Shown here: piece by piece, positions 8,569 through 16,489 of the stretch | Layout: every line of letters starts with the position of its first letter | How positions within the stretch are numbered: position 1 is the first letter of the stretch | Source of the DNA: an uncultured Collinsella sp. | GTDB lineage: Bacteria > Actinomycetota > Coriobacteriia > Coriobacteriales > Coriobacteriaceae | Assembly (NCBI GenBank): GCA_900541175.1 | Contig: UQIT01000007.1 | Location: forward strand, 1-64,000 | DNA length: 64,000 nucleotides | Direction of reading: 5' to 3' | Notes under the pieces: model-generated | What the model was told of the DNA's origin: nothing | Databases searched by the model: none | The model's input: the letters and a program-made list of their open reading frames with translations, nothing else | Translations under genes and position numbers: made by a program

Positions 8569-8630
8569 CCGATACTTCTTTTCGCTCTCGAGTCCTGCCG
8601 CCGCCCCGTCCCTGACACTTCCTGATACCG
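8569..8630. repeat. 62-bp repeat upstream of crr
   Basis: Begins CCGATACTTCTTTTCGC, ends TGATACCG, and has GCCGCCCCGTC and TGACACTT inside. A second copy of the same 62-bp length lies at 26539-26600, upstream of the 6-phospho-beta-glucosidase gene in the same orientation relative to the gene. Confidence 0.8.
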
Positions 8631-8640
8631 ACCGAAACGT

Positions 8641-8676
8641 GCCAAAATAAACCTGTCCCTTTTTGGTAGGTTTGGC
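8641..8676. repeat. GGGACAGG-family hairpin
   Basis: Arms GCCAAAA and TTTTGG enclose AACCTGTCCC; same family as 503-581. It directly follows the 62-bp repeat. Confidence 0.7.
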
Positions 8677-8705
8677 GAGTGTGGATTTTCGGACGCTTAA
8701 CTAAC

Positions 8706-8767
8706 GAGCGTGGATAATCTCCCACTTTGAGGCCGTCACCGAGCCAAAAACGGGAGATTATCCGCTC
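8706..8767. repeat. Palindromic repeat flanking fic, left copy
   Basis: Arms GAGCGTGGATAATCTCCC and GGGAGATTATCCGCTC enclose a short spacer ending in CCAAAAAC. A second copy lies in the same orientation at 10143-10206, just past fic. The left copy lacks two bases in its right arm. Confidence 0.88.
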
Positions 8768-8846
8768 TCATTTTGGATAACCCCTCTTGTACCAAGCCGA
8801 GCTCCATGGTCAAGTAATAACGACTTCTCATCATTAGATTGTTTAC

Positions 8847-8899
8847 ATCAATTCTAATAACTATTTAATCCTTAAACTCGTTATTAGAATTGATATGAT
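8847..8899 (+). promoter_or_regulatory. Promoter-operator region of fic
   Basis: A perfect 15-bp inverted repeat (ATCAATTCTAATAAC at 8847-8861, its complement at 8880-8894) with an 18-bp spacer overlaps a likely -10 box TATGAT (8894-8899); a weak CTTAAA 17 bp upstream may be the -35. Extra half-sites CTAATAACGA-like occur at 8814-8823 and 8904-8913. The layout suggests repression by a dimeric regulator, perhaps Fic through its own winged helix (inference). Confidence 0.65.
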
Positions 8900-8943
8900 T
8901 GGCCTAATAACGAGTTTCCGGCACTAAAGATATGGAGGGCGCG

Positions 8944-10116
8944 ATGCAAATCGAGGAGAACGGCCAGGGAACGCTCCGCAATAATCTATCGGGGAAATTG
9001 GCTTACTATTCGTTTTTTCCAACGCCCTTGCAATCATTGAGGCAGCTAAACCTCACCGAGGAAACCTATCGCACGCTTTCCGCATGCTCACGAATGCTTG
9101 GAGAGCTTGAAGGCATGCTCTACTTTGTTCCCAACGCCGACATGTATCTGACAATGTACGTGCGCAAAGAAGCACTCCTTTCTTCGCAAATTGAGGGAAC
9201 CCAGTGCACGTTTGACGACCTACTTAGTCCATCGCAAACACAACTCCATCATAAAGATGTCGCAGACGTCGTGAATTACGTCCGTGCTGTCGACCGCGGC
9301 GTAGAACTGCTCAAAAAGATGCCCTTGTGCACGAGACTTCTTAGGCAAGTTCATGCGGTCCTGCTGGACGGAGTGCGCGGAACGGAGAAGAATCCAGGCG
9401 AGCTGCGCTCCTCACAAAACTGGATTGGCCCCTCAGGCTGCACCATTGCAACCGCATCGTTTGTCCCTCCAAACATTGAAGATTTGAGCAACACGCTCCA
9501 GGACCTCGAACGCTTTATCAATGAGCCTCAAGTCGAAATGGATCCGATTGTGCGGGCGGCGCTCGTCCATTACCAATTTGAAACTGCCCATCCATTCCTA
9601 GACGGAAACGGTCGCCTGGGCAGGCTTCTCATTACACTTATGCTCATCAATGATGGCGTTCTTCATTCTTGCTTGTTCTATCCATCGTTCCAGTTCAAGA
9701 AAAATCGAAGCGAGTACTACCGGCAACTCACATCCGTAAGGGAGAGAGGCACTTACGAGGAATGGATAGAGTTTTTCTGCAACAGTCTTCTCGAGAGTGC
9801 GAAGGACTCGGTAGGGTCTTTAAAAAACCTTGTTGACCTCCATAACCGTTCCACAGCAACCATTACCGAAAATCTCGGAAGGACTGCTGCAAACGGGCAA
9901 AGGCTGTTGGGCATTCTTGAAGAGCACCCCATCGTCGACACCGCATTCATCGCTGCCCAACTCGATATCGGCAGGAGTACCGCGAGCTCGCTCGTCAAAT
10001 CATTTGAAGAATTGGGTATCCTCCGTCCGCTCGACGAGTCAAGACAGAGATACCGGCAGTACGGGTATGAAGAGCATCTTTCGATTCTCAGGGAAGACGC
10101 CGAGCCGATTAGATAG
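8944..10116 (+). CDS. Fic/DOC-family protein with winged-helix C-terminus
   Basis: Fic proteins transfer AMP or similar groups from nucleotides to hydroxyls of target proteins. The core motif HPFLDGNGRLGR is intact. An inhibitory-helix motif of the S-xxx-E-G type (SSQIEG) lies in the N-terminal third, so activity is expected to be self-restrained. The last 80 residues look like a winged helix (TAFIAAQLDIGRSTASSLV), suggesting DNA binding. ATG 8944 is preferred over 8932 because GGAGGG lies just before it; this gives 390 residues. The coding DNA is visibly more AT-rich than its neighbours, and matched palindromes flank it, both pointing to recent arrival. The target is unknown. Confidence 0.9.
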   Translation: MQIEENGQGTLRNNLSGKLAYYSFFPTPLQSLRQLNLTEETYRTLSACSRMLGELEGMLYFVPNADMYLTMYVRKEALLSSQIEGTQCTFDDLLSPSQTQLHHKDVADVVNYVRAVDRGVELLKKMPLCTRLLRQVHAVLLDGVRGTEKNPGELRSSQNWIGPSGCTIATASFVPPNIEDLSNTLQDLERFINEPQVEMDPIVRAALVHYQFETAHPFLDGNGRLGRLLITLMLINDGVLHSCLFYPSFQFKKNRSEYYRQLTSVRERGTYEEWIEFFCNSLLESAKDSVGSLKNLVDLHNRSTATITENLGRTAANGQRLLGILEEHPIVDTAFIAAQLDIGRSTASSLVKSFEELGILRPLDESRQRYRQYGYEEHLSILREDAEPIR

Positions 10117-10142
10117 GCATCGCAGCCCAGCCAAATTAAAGC

Positions 10143-10206
10143 GAGCGCGGATAATCTCCCACTTTGAGCCCGCACACAGGCCAAAAACGGGAGATTATCC
10201 ACGCTC
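10143..10206. repeat. Palindromic repeat flanking fic, right copy
   Basis: Arms GAGCGCGGATAATCTCCC and GGGAGATTATCCACGCTC; near-identical to 8706-8767 apart from spacer differences. Both copies lie in the same orientation about 1.4 kb apart. Confidence 0.88.
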
Positions 10207-10214
10207 ATTCCTGA

Positions 10215-10247
10215 GTAGTCATTTATGAACGTCCCCGATGACTAGTC
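10215..10247. repeat. GTCCCC-loop hairpin
   Basis: TAGTCAT and ATGACTA arms around TTATGAACGTCCCCG. Same family as the hairpins at 6752, 16271, 37422 and 45818. Confidence 0.75.
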
Positions 10248-10263
10248 CGGCAACGCCGATGCC

Positions 10264-10481
10264 TTGGCAACGACAGCGAACGGACCGCATTTTGCCGCAT
10301 CCGGAGCAAGGCAACGCCACAGGTAGAGGACGGACAGCGAGCGCCGTCCAGGGCGAACAAGTTGGCATGAAAAAGGCGAGGCATTGACCTTCTGGTCATG
10401 CCTCGCCTTTTGAATGACAAATTGTCGCCCTGGGCGGCGCGCAGCGTCGAGCCGTTACGCCGTTCGGCAGAACGGCGTAAC
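10264..10481 (-). repeat. Structured 3'-UTR repeat, copy B
   Basis: Downstream of pyrE on its strand: hairpin 10454-10481 (GTTACGCCGTT arms), box GCAGCGTCGAGC (10441-10452), a long nested hairpin with outer arms near 10347 and 10424 and an inner perfect stem (AAAAGGCGAGGCAT at 10371-10384) with GACC/GGTC, then GGCAACGCCACAGGTA (10311) and TTGGCAACGACAGCGAA (10264). Compared with copy A the last two boxes are swapped. Confidence 0.7.
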
Positions 10482-11164
10482 TACTCCCGTGCTCCGTACT
10501 GCTCGTAGTAGGCGTCGATGGCGGTCTTGAGCTCGTCATCGATAACGACCTTGCCGTCGATCTCGTGGTTGTAGAGGGTCTCGACGACCTCGGCCATGGA
10601 AACGATGCTCGCGACGGGGAAACCGTACTTGGCCTCGATCTCCTTCTGCGCGGTGGTCACGCCACCCTTGCCGACCTCCATGCGGTTGAGGGACACGATC
10701 AGGCCCTTGATCTCGACATCGGCAGCAGCCTTGACCTTGGGATAGGTCTCGTCGATGGACTTGCCGCTGGTGGTAACGTCCTCGACCATGACCACGCGGT
10801 CGCCGTCCTCGGGCTCATAACCCAGCAGGTTGCCCTTATCGGCACCGTGGTCCTTGGCCTCCTTGCGGTCGCAGCAGTACTTGACCTCCTTGCCGTACAG
10901 CTCGTGGTAGGCAATTGCGGTAACAACAGCCAGCGGAATACCCTTGTAGGCCGGCCCAAACAGGACGTCAAAGTCGTCGCCAAAGTTATCGTGGATGGCC
11001 TGGGCGTAATACTCGCCCAGCTTCTTGAGCTGATAGCCCGTCACGTAAGCGCCGGCGTTCATAAAGAACGGGGACTGACGGCCGCTCTTGAGCGTAAAGC
11101 TGCCGAACTTAAGAACGTCGGACTCAACCATAAACTTGATGAACTCTTGCTTGTAAGCCTCCAT
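10481..11164 (-). CDS. pyrE: Orotate phosphoribosyltransferase
   Basis: Converts orotate and PRPP to OMP in pyrimidine synthesis. The 227-residue product has the PRPP-binding loop VVMVEDVTTSGKS, the type I PRTase core LFGPAYKGIPLA, and the lysine-bearing flexible segment CDRKEAKDHG. GAGAGGAGC precedes ATG 11164. It stands alone here, without other pyr genes nearby. The stop codon abuts the structured repeat at 10264-10481, which therefore becomes the mRNA's 3' end. Confidence 0.95.
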   Translation of the reverse strand: MEAYKQEFIKFMVESDVLKFGSFTLKSGRQSPFFMNAGAYVTGYQLKKLGEYYAQAIHDNFGDDFDVLFGPAYKGIPLAVVTAIAYHELYGKEVKYCCDRKEAKDHGADKGNLLGYEPEDGDRVVMVEDVTTSGKSIDETYPKVKAAADVEIKGLIVSLNRMEVGKGGVTTAQKEIEAKYGFPVASIVSMAEVVETLYNHEIDGKVVIDDELKTAIDAYYEQYGARE

Positions 11165-11389
11165 GCGGGCTCCTCTCGTAATTGCGTACGTGCTCTTCAG
11201 TTTAGCGCAGGCGAGGCGTCGATGTGGGCGTGCTTTGGAGCCACGGCATTCTGTAAAGGCTTTGTCAGGGGGAATGGTTTTCCGAACAATGGGGTTGACA
11301 TGGCAAACCCCCTCATCAAAAATACGGGCGGATTAAAAGGGGTACGAGACACCCAAAGCGCGCTGCGCTCGGCCTTTAGGAGGTGTGCC
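11165..11389. other. Divergent promoter region between pyrE and the mgtA leader
   Basis: About 225 bases that must contain the pyrE promoter and possibly the mgtA promoter. GGGGTTGACATGGCAAACC near 11291 offers a TTGACA-like -35 for rightward transcription, without a clean -10. No M-box-like conserved strings were recognised. Confidence 0.4.
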
Positions 11390-11461
11390 ATGGAAGGCAG
11401 TCCTAGTCGAAAAACCTGCATGTCGCCCTCGGCACGCCGCGAGGACTCCGCACACGCATAA
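11390..11461 (+). CDS. Candidate 23-residue leader peptide upstream of mgtA
   Basis: ATG 11390 follows an ideal AGGAGG at six bases. The frame codes MEGSPSRKTC then MSPSARREDSAHA and ends TAA at 11459-11461, 140 bp before mgtA. A hairpin (CCACAAAGG at 11488-11496, CCTTTGTGG at 11507-11515) follows. Known mgtA leaders such as MgtL in enterics are short peptides that control transcription into mgtA; this one has no sequence likeness to MgtL, so the parallel is inference. The hairpin arms also resemble a dispersed repeat family (26601, 28033), so it may be incidental. Confidence 0.45.
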   Translation: MEGSPSRKTCMSPSARREDSAHA

Positions 11462-11600
11462 ACGCCACCGGCAGATCGCCAAAACCACCACAAAGGCGCG
11501 CTGCACCCTTTGTGGGCTCAAGTGCTTGACGTGAGCGACATCTAGGTTTTTTGAAGCAAATACGACACGTACGCTAACTCCCTTCAACAAGGAGGACCCT

Positions 11601-14369
11601 ATGCTGATGCTCAAAACCGCCACGGTACTCGAAGCCATCTCCAAGCGCCGCCGCACGGCGCGCCCTGCCGCTCATACCGGCCTGTCCAAGAACACCATAT
11701 TCGCCGCCACCCATAGCGCCGAGGACGCCCTCGTACTGCTTGACGCCACGGCAAACGGCCTCACCGCCGAGCAGGCAACCGAGCGCCTGGACGCCTCCGG
11801 CCCCAACACCATCGAGACACCGACCAAGACGCTCGCCCGCCGCATCGCCGACGCCTTCATCGATCCCTTCGCCGGCATCCTCGCCGCGCTCGCGCTGGTC
11901 TCGCTCTACATCGACGTGCTCGCCGTGCCCGAGCCGCAGCGCGACCCCTCCACGGTCATCGTCATCGGCATCATGCTGCTGGTATCGGGCGGCATGAAGT
12001 TTATCCAGGAAGCCCGCAGCGGCAATGCGGCAGAGGCCCTCAAGGACCTGGTCTCCAACACTTGCACCGCCCTGCGCGACGGCGAGCGCGTCGAGATCCC
12101 CTTTGACGAGCTCGTCCCCGGCGATGTGATCCGCCTCTCTGCCGGCGATATGGTTCCAGCCGATGCCCGCATCATCACCGCGCGCGACCTGTTTGTCATC
12201 GAATCCGCACTCACCGGCGAGAGCGAGGCCGTCGAGAAGACCGCTGCCATCACCGTCGTCGAGGGCGCCGACGGCTCCGCGCTGCCGCTCTCTGCCTGCA
12301 AGAACATCGTCTTTACCGGCACCTCCGTGCAAAACGGCGCTGCCATGGCGCTTGTCGTTGCCACCGGTTCGGACACCTACCTGGGCGGTATCGCCAAGAT
12401 GCTCAACGGGCGCGGCGAGAAGAGCGCGTTTGACCGCGGCGTCTCGAGCGTCTCCATGTTGCTCGTACGCCTCATGCTCGCTATGGCGCCGGCCGTCTTT
12501 GCCATCAACGCCGCCACCAAGGGCAACGTCATCGACGCGCTGCTGTTCGCCACGAGCGTAGCCGTGGGCATTACGCCGCAGATGCTCCCCGTCATCGTGA
12601 CCACGAGCCTGTCGCAGGGCGCCAAGGACCTCGCCCGTCGCCAGGTTATCGTCAAAGAACTGCCGGCGATCCAAAACCTGGGTGCCATGGACGTCCTGTG
12701 CTGTGACAAGACCGGCACCCTCACCGAAGACCGCATCGTGCTCGAGCGCTACCTCAACACCGATGGCGACGAGGACACGCGTGTGCTGCGCCATGCGTTT
12801 TTGAACAGCTTCTTCCAGACCGGCCTCAAGAACCTTATCGACCTGGCCGTAATCGACCGTGCCGATGTGACACCCTCGACCGTCGCACCCGATTCCATGC
12901 TGGGCCAGAGCCTGCGCGACCGCTATACCAAGGTCGACGAGGTGCCCTTCGATTTCTCGCGCCGTCGCCTGAGCGTAGTTGTAGCCGACGCCCAGGGCAA
13001 AACCCAGATGGTTACCAAGGGAGCTGCCGAGGAAATGCTCGAGATCTGCTCCTTTGTCGAGGTCGATGGCATCGCTCAGCCGCTCACCAAAGACAAGCTC
13101 GCCCAGATTCGCAAGCAGGTCGCCAGACTTAACGCCGAGGGCCTACGCGTAATTGCTGTGGCGCAGAAGACCAATCCGCGCTGCGTGGGCGAGTTTGGCA
13201 TCGCCGACGAGTGCGACATGGTGCTGATGGGCTTTTTGGCCTTCCTCGATCCGCCCAAAGCAAGTGCTGCGGGCGCCGTCGCCACCCTCGAGGCCAAGGG
13301 CGTGGCGGTCAAGGTCCTAACCGGCGACAACGACCGCGTCGCCGCCACCGTCTGCGAGCAGATTGGTATCGATGCGAGCAACGTCTTGCTCGGCTCCGAG
13401 ATCGATGCGCTCGATGACGCCGAACTTGCCGAGCGCGCCGAGAAAACCCACCTCTTCGCCAAGCTCTCGCCGCTGCAGAAGGCGCGCCTGGTACGTGTCA
13501 TGCGCGAGATGCTCGGCCACACCGTGGGCTTTATGGGCGACGGCATCAACGACGCCGCCGCCATGCGTGCAAGCGATTGCGGCATCTCGGTCGATTCGGC
13601 CGTCGATATTGCCAAGGAATCCGCCGATATCATCTTGCTTCAGAAGGACCTGGGCGTGCTCGAGCGCGGCATCATCGAAGGCCGCCGCACTTACGGCAAC
13701 CTGCTCAAGTACCTCAAGACCACGGTGAGCTCCAACTTTGGCAATGTGCTGTCCGTGACCGTCGCGAGCCTGTTCTTGCCGTTTTTGCCCATGAGCGCCC
13801 TGCAGCTGGTACTGCTGTCGCTGGTCTACGAGATCGTGTGCATCGCACTGCCGTGGGACACCGTCGATGACGCCTGGACTGCCCGCCCGCGTGCCTGGGA
13901 CGCCGCGTCCATCAAGGGCTTTACGCTCGAGCTGGGCCCCGTGAGCTCGCTGTTTGACATCGTGACCTTCGCCGCGCTCTTCTTTGTCGTGTGCCCCGCC
14001 GCCGTGGACGCAAGCTGGTCCGAGCTTGCCGCCGCGGGCGACGTCGCGGGTATGGCGACCTTTGCTGCGCTCTTCCAGAGCGGCTGGTTTGTCGAGTCCA
14101 TGTGGTCGCAGACACTCGTGGTCCACATGCTGCGTTCCCCGCATCTGCCGAGCCCGCGCGACCACGCCGCGCCCACACTGTGCGTTCTCACCGTACTGGG
14201 CCTGGCGCTCGTCACCTGGCTGCCGGCAAGCCCCATCGCCGATGCACTGGGCCTCATGCCGCTGCCGACGAGCTTCTTCGCGCTGCTCATCGGCATCGTC
14301 TCTGCCTACATCGCGCTCACCCAGCTGGCAAAGCGCCGCTACATTGCCCGCCACGGCGAGCTGCTGTAG
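11601..14369 (+). CDS. mgtA: Mg2+-importing P-type ATPase
   Basis: Membrane ATPase that brings Mg2+ into the cell at low supply. The 922 residues match the MgtA/MgtB length. Visible are the actuator motif LTGESEA, the phosphorylation motif DKTGTLTED, the nucleotide-binding KGAAEEML, the hinge MGDGINDAAAM and about ten membrane helices, with LFATSVAVGITPQMLP as the ion-site helix ahead of DKTGT. AAGGAGG precedes ATG 11601. A possible leader peptide lies upstream. With the NRAMP-type and MgtE-like genes at 34-37 kb this window holds two separate Mg2+ systems. Confidence 0.95.
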   Translation: MLMLKTATVLEAISKRRRTARPAAHTGLSKNTIFAATHSAEDALVLLDATANGLTAEQATERLDASGPNTIETPTKTLARRIADAFIDPFAGILAALALVSLYIDVLAVPEPQRDPSTVIVIGIMLLVSGGMKFIQEARSGNAAEALKDLVSNTCTALRDGERVEIPFDELVPGDVIRLSAGDMVPADARIITARDLFVIESALTGESEAVEKTAAITVVEGADGSALPLSACKNIVFTGTSVQNGAAMALVVATGSDTYLGGIAKMLNGRGEKSAFDRGVSSVSMLLVRLMLAMAPAVFAINAATKGNVIDALLFATSVAVGITPQMLPVIVTTSLSQGAKDLARRQVIVKELPAIQNLGAMDVLCCDKTGTLTEDRIVLERYLNTDGDEDTRVLRHAFLNSFFQTGLKNLIDLAVIDRADVTPSTVAPDSMLGQSLRDRYTKVDEVPFDFSRRRLSVVVADAQGKTQMVTKGAAEEMLEICSFVEVDGIAQPLTKDKLAQIRKQVARLNAEGLRVIAVAQKTNPRCVGEFGIADECDMVLMGFLAFLDPPKASAAGAVATLEAKGVAVKVLTGDNDRVAATVCEQIGIDASNVLLGSEIDALDDAELAERAEKTHLFAKLSPLQKARLVRVMREMLGHTVGFMGDGINDAAAMRASDCGISVDSAVDIAKESADIILLQKDLGVLERGIIEGRRTYGNLLKYLKTTVSSNFGNVLSVTVASLFLPFLPMSALQLVLLSLVYEIVCIALPWDTVDDAWTARPRAWDAASIKGFTLELGPVSSLFDIVTFAALFFVVCPAAVDASWSELAAAGDVAGMATFAALFQSGWFVESMWSQTLVVHMLRSPHLPSPRDHAAPTLCVLTVLGLALVTWLPASPIADALGLMPLPTSFFALLIGIVSAYIALTQLAKRRYIARHGELL

Positions 14370-14477
14370 CAAGTAGACGGAAAACACCCTGCCAGCTGCC
14401 GTTGCCACTACCACAGCTGCCAGCGCCCCTGCCACTGCCGTTGCCTCTGCCGCCGCCGCAATCTATCCCCTCAGCAA

Positions 14478-14540
14478 TTGCGGTGAAATAGTTCCTGTTT
14501 AAAGCCTCGTGACTTTAATTTAGGGACTATTCCACCGCAA
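14478..14540. repeat. Inverted repeat between convergent mgtA and LuxR genes
   Basis: TTGCGGTGAAATAGTTCC (14478-14495) pairs with GGGACTATTCCACCGCAA (14523-14540), 16 of 18 positions, around an AT-rich loop. It could act as a stop for both genes, though no T-run follows; it may equally be a dispersed palindrome. Confidence 0.6.
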
Positions 14541-14556
14541 CTTATTGGAGGATTAG

Positions 14557-16101
14557 CTAGTCCTTGGGCGTCCAGGACCAGAAGAAGTTGATAAGGGCCA
14601 CACGCGAGGCGGTATCGGTCTTCTTGTTGATTGAGGAAATGTGGCGATAGAGCGTGGAGCGCGAAAGGAAGAGCGTTGTGGCGATGTCCTGAACGCTCTG
14701 GTCCGAAGCGACCAAGACCTCAAGAATATCGCGCTCGCGCTCTGTAAGCCCAAAGGTGGCGACGAAAGCATCGGCGCGTTCATCGGACGTGAGCTCCGCT
14801 GCCTCCACGGGCTCGGGGTCGAAGCATGTGGGCGCAAGATCCCCACCAAGATCGTCGGTGGCAAGCGGCAGGCCATCCTGCATCACGGCATCATCGGCTC
14901 TTTGCCCCAACTGCCCCAGCAGCGTAATCGCAATGCCCACAAACATCACGAGCGCCGCACCGACCGCAGCCAGCACGTTTTGACTCGAGATAATCGCCAC
15001 CGCCGGCGCCGTCACGAACATCGAGCACACGTTGTTGACGACGCGACCCATGCACGGCCAAAAATATGACCAGCGCGCATAGAGCGAGACGGCGGCATAT
15101 TTTGTGGTAAAGAACACCACGAAAAAGCCCGAGCCCAGATAAAAAATGATCGTGGCAGCGAGCTCGTTGCCACCATTGCCGTCGACGATGAGCATAAAGA
15201 ACGAAAGCGTGGACAGTATGGCGGCACATGTCATGCCGATATTCATATACGAGCGGCCGTGCAGGTCAAATAGTGCGCCAGCGACCAACGAGCTCACGAC
15301 AAGCAGCAGGCGCGGCCAATCGCCCAAATCGACGGCTCCGACAGCATGCAAGGTCGTGAAGCCCGCGTTGAGAGCGGCGAATACGCTGGAAAGATACGCC
15401 GTCGCCACGGTCAGGCGAACTACGGCGCGACGGAATGCCGCCTTTGCCTCGGGATCGTCATGCCACTTGGCGCCATATTCCAGAGCATCTACCGAAAGCC
15501 CGGCAGCACTGGGTTCAAAGTTGGGGTCGGACTCGTCGCGCAGCTTGGCGCGTCGGGCACCGTGGAGCAACGCCACCTGCGCGATGGCACAGACGACCAG
15601 AACAGCCTGCTGAGGAATACCGACAGGCATCACCATGTGGTTGATCACCTGTACCAGAACGCCCATGGCATAGGAAAGTGCGGCGGCGCGCGCCAGGCAG
15701 GGCGTCTGCGCAAAACGCCGCGCAAGATTGGCATGGGCGGTCGATCCGCAATAGCCCAGGGCGCAGCACGCCACCAGGCCGCCGGCAATTACTACCTCAA
15801 ACCGCACTGCCGTAATCATCAGCAGCAACGCCGATACCAACAGCACGCCTGTAATATCGCTCGTCGCATCGATCGTCTGGGGAAGGCGATAGTACAGAAA
15901 TGGGCGCACGAAAAAGCCAATCACGCTCGCGCCGACAACGATGCTCTCGTAGATGACGACCTCACTCGATGGCACGAACTCGGCCATGCGTACATCAAAG
16001 AGATACTCGCACGCCAAAAACGTGAAGAAGAACAGCGCCAGGCATATAATCTCCCGAATGACCCGACGCAAATATGCGGTTGTGTCTCTCATGCCCCTCA
16101 T
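14557..16101 (-). CDS. Membrane-bound LuxR-family regulator
   Basis: A 514-residue protein with about twelve hydrophobic segments, in the pattern of the MFS-like sensor domains common in Coriobacteriia, followed by a C-terminal LuxR helix-turn-helix. The HTH reads LTERERDILEVL, QDIATTLFLSRSTLYRHIS. It is expected to sense a signal in or across the membrane and regulate genes directly. The ligand is unknown and no transporter lies beside it. The start at 16101 is kept, though MRD four residues later is also possible. It is convergent to mgtA. Confidence 0.85.
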   Translation of the reverse strand: MRGMRDTTAYLRRVIREIICLALFFFTFLACEYLFDVRMAEFVPSSEVVIYESIVVGASVIGFFVRPFLYYRLPQTIDATSDITGVLLVSALLLMITAVRFEVVIAGGLVACCALGYCGSTAHANLARRFAQTPCLARAAALSYAMGVLVQVINHMVMPVGIPQQAVLVVCAIAQVALLHGARRAKLRDESDPNFEPSAAGLSVDALEYGAKWHDDPEAKAAFRRAVVRLTVATAYLSSVFAALNAGFTTLHAVGAVDLGDWPRLLLVVSSLVAGALFDLHGRSYMNIGMTCAAILSTLSFFMLIVDGNGGNELAATIIFYLGSGFFVVFFTTKYAAVSLYARWSYFWPCMGRVVNNVCSMFVTAPAVAIISSQNVLAAVGAALVMFVGIAITLLGQLGQRADDAVMQDGLPLATDDLGGDLAPTCFDPEPVEAAELTSDERADAFVATFGLTERERDILEVLVASDQSVQDIATTLFLSRSTLYRHISSINKKTDTASRVALINFFWSWTPKD

Positions 16102-16489
16102 GGTTAACCCCCCAGCCGCTCAATTGTCTGGAAATCTATTTTAATAAAGAACCAGTCTCAATATCGAAGCCAGGCTCGAAATGTTGCCAATTCGACCCCA
16201 GCCGTCCACATCACGCCGCGATTTTGAGCCGCATGGACCAGAAGGGACGCGCGCGATCTCTAGCTCGGCCAGGAGTGTCTCCAACTACCACTCATTTAAG
16301 TACGTCCCCAATGAGTGGCCGAAGAGTGTCCCCCGCGACTAGTCGTTTGAGAACGTCCCCAACGACTAGTCAAAAATGGGCCATGTGTCCCAGTTGTGGA
16401 GACTCCTTGAGCCGTCTGGGTATCGCGAAGAATCGCACACTCCCCCATCATCAAAAGTGACACACGCTACCTGTTGATGGGAGGCAGCC
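16102..16489. other. Repeat-bearing intergenic region
   Basis: From 16102 to about 16270 there is the upstream region of the LuxR gene with AT-rich segments (16130-16160). From 16271 to 16372 three hairpin units follow (separate entry). The rest precedes the DUF4428 gene, with TGGGAGG as its ribosome site. No ORF with coding support was found. Confidence 0.5.
16271..16372. repeat. Cluster of GTCCCC-loop hairpins
   Basis: Hairpin CCACTCAT/ATGAGTGG around TTAAGTACGTCCCCA (about 16288-16318) and hairpin GACTAGTCGTT/AACGACTAGTC around TGAGAACGTCCCC (about 16337-16372), with GTGTCTCC and GTGTCCCC pieces between. Arms differ while the loop is kept. Confidence 0.75.
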
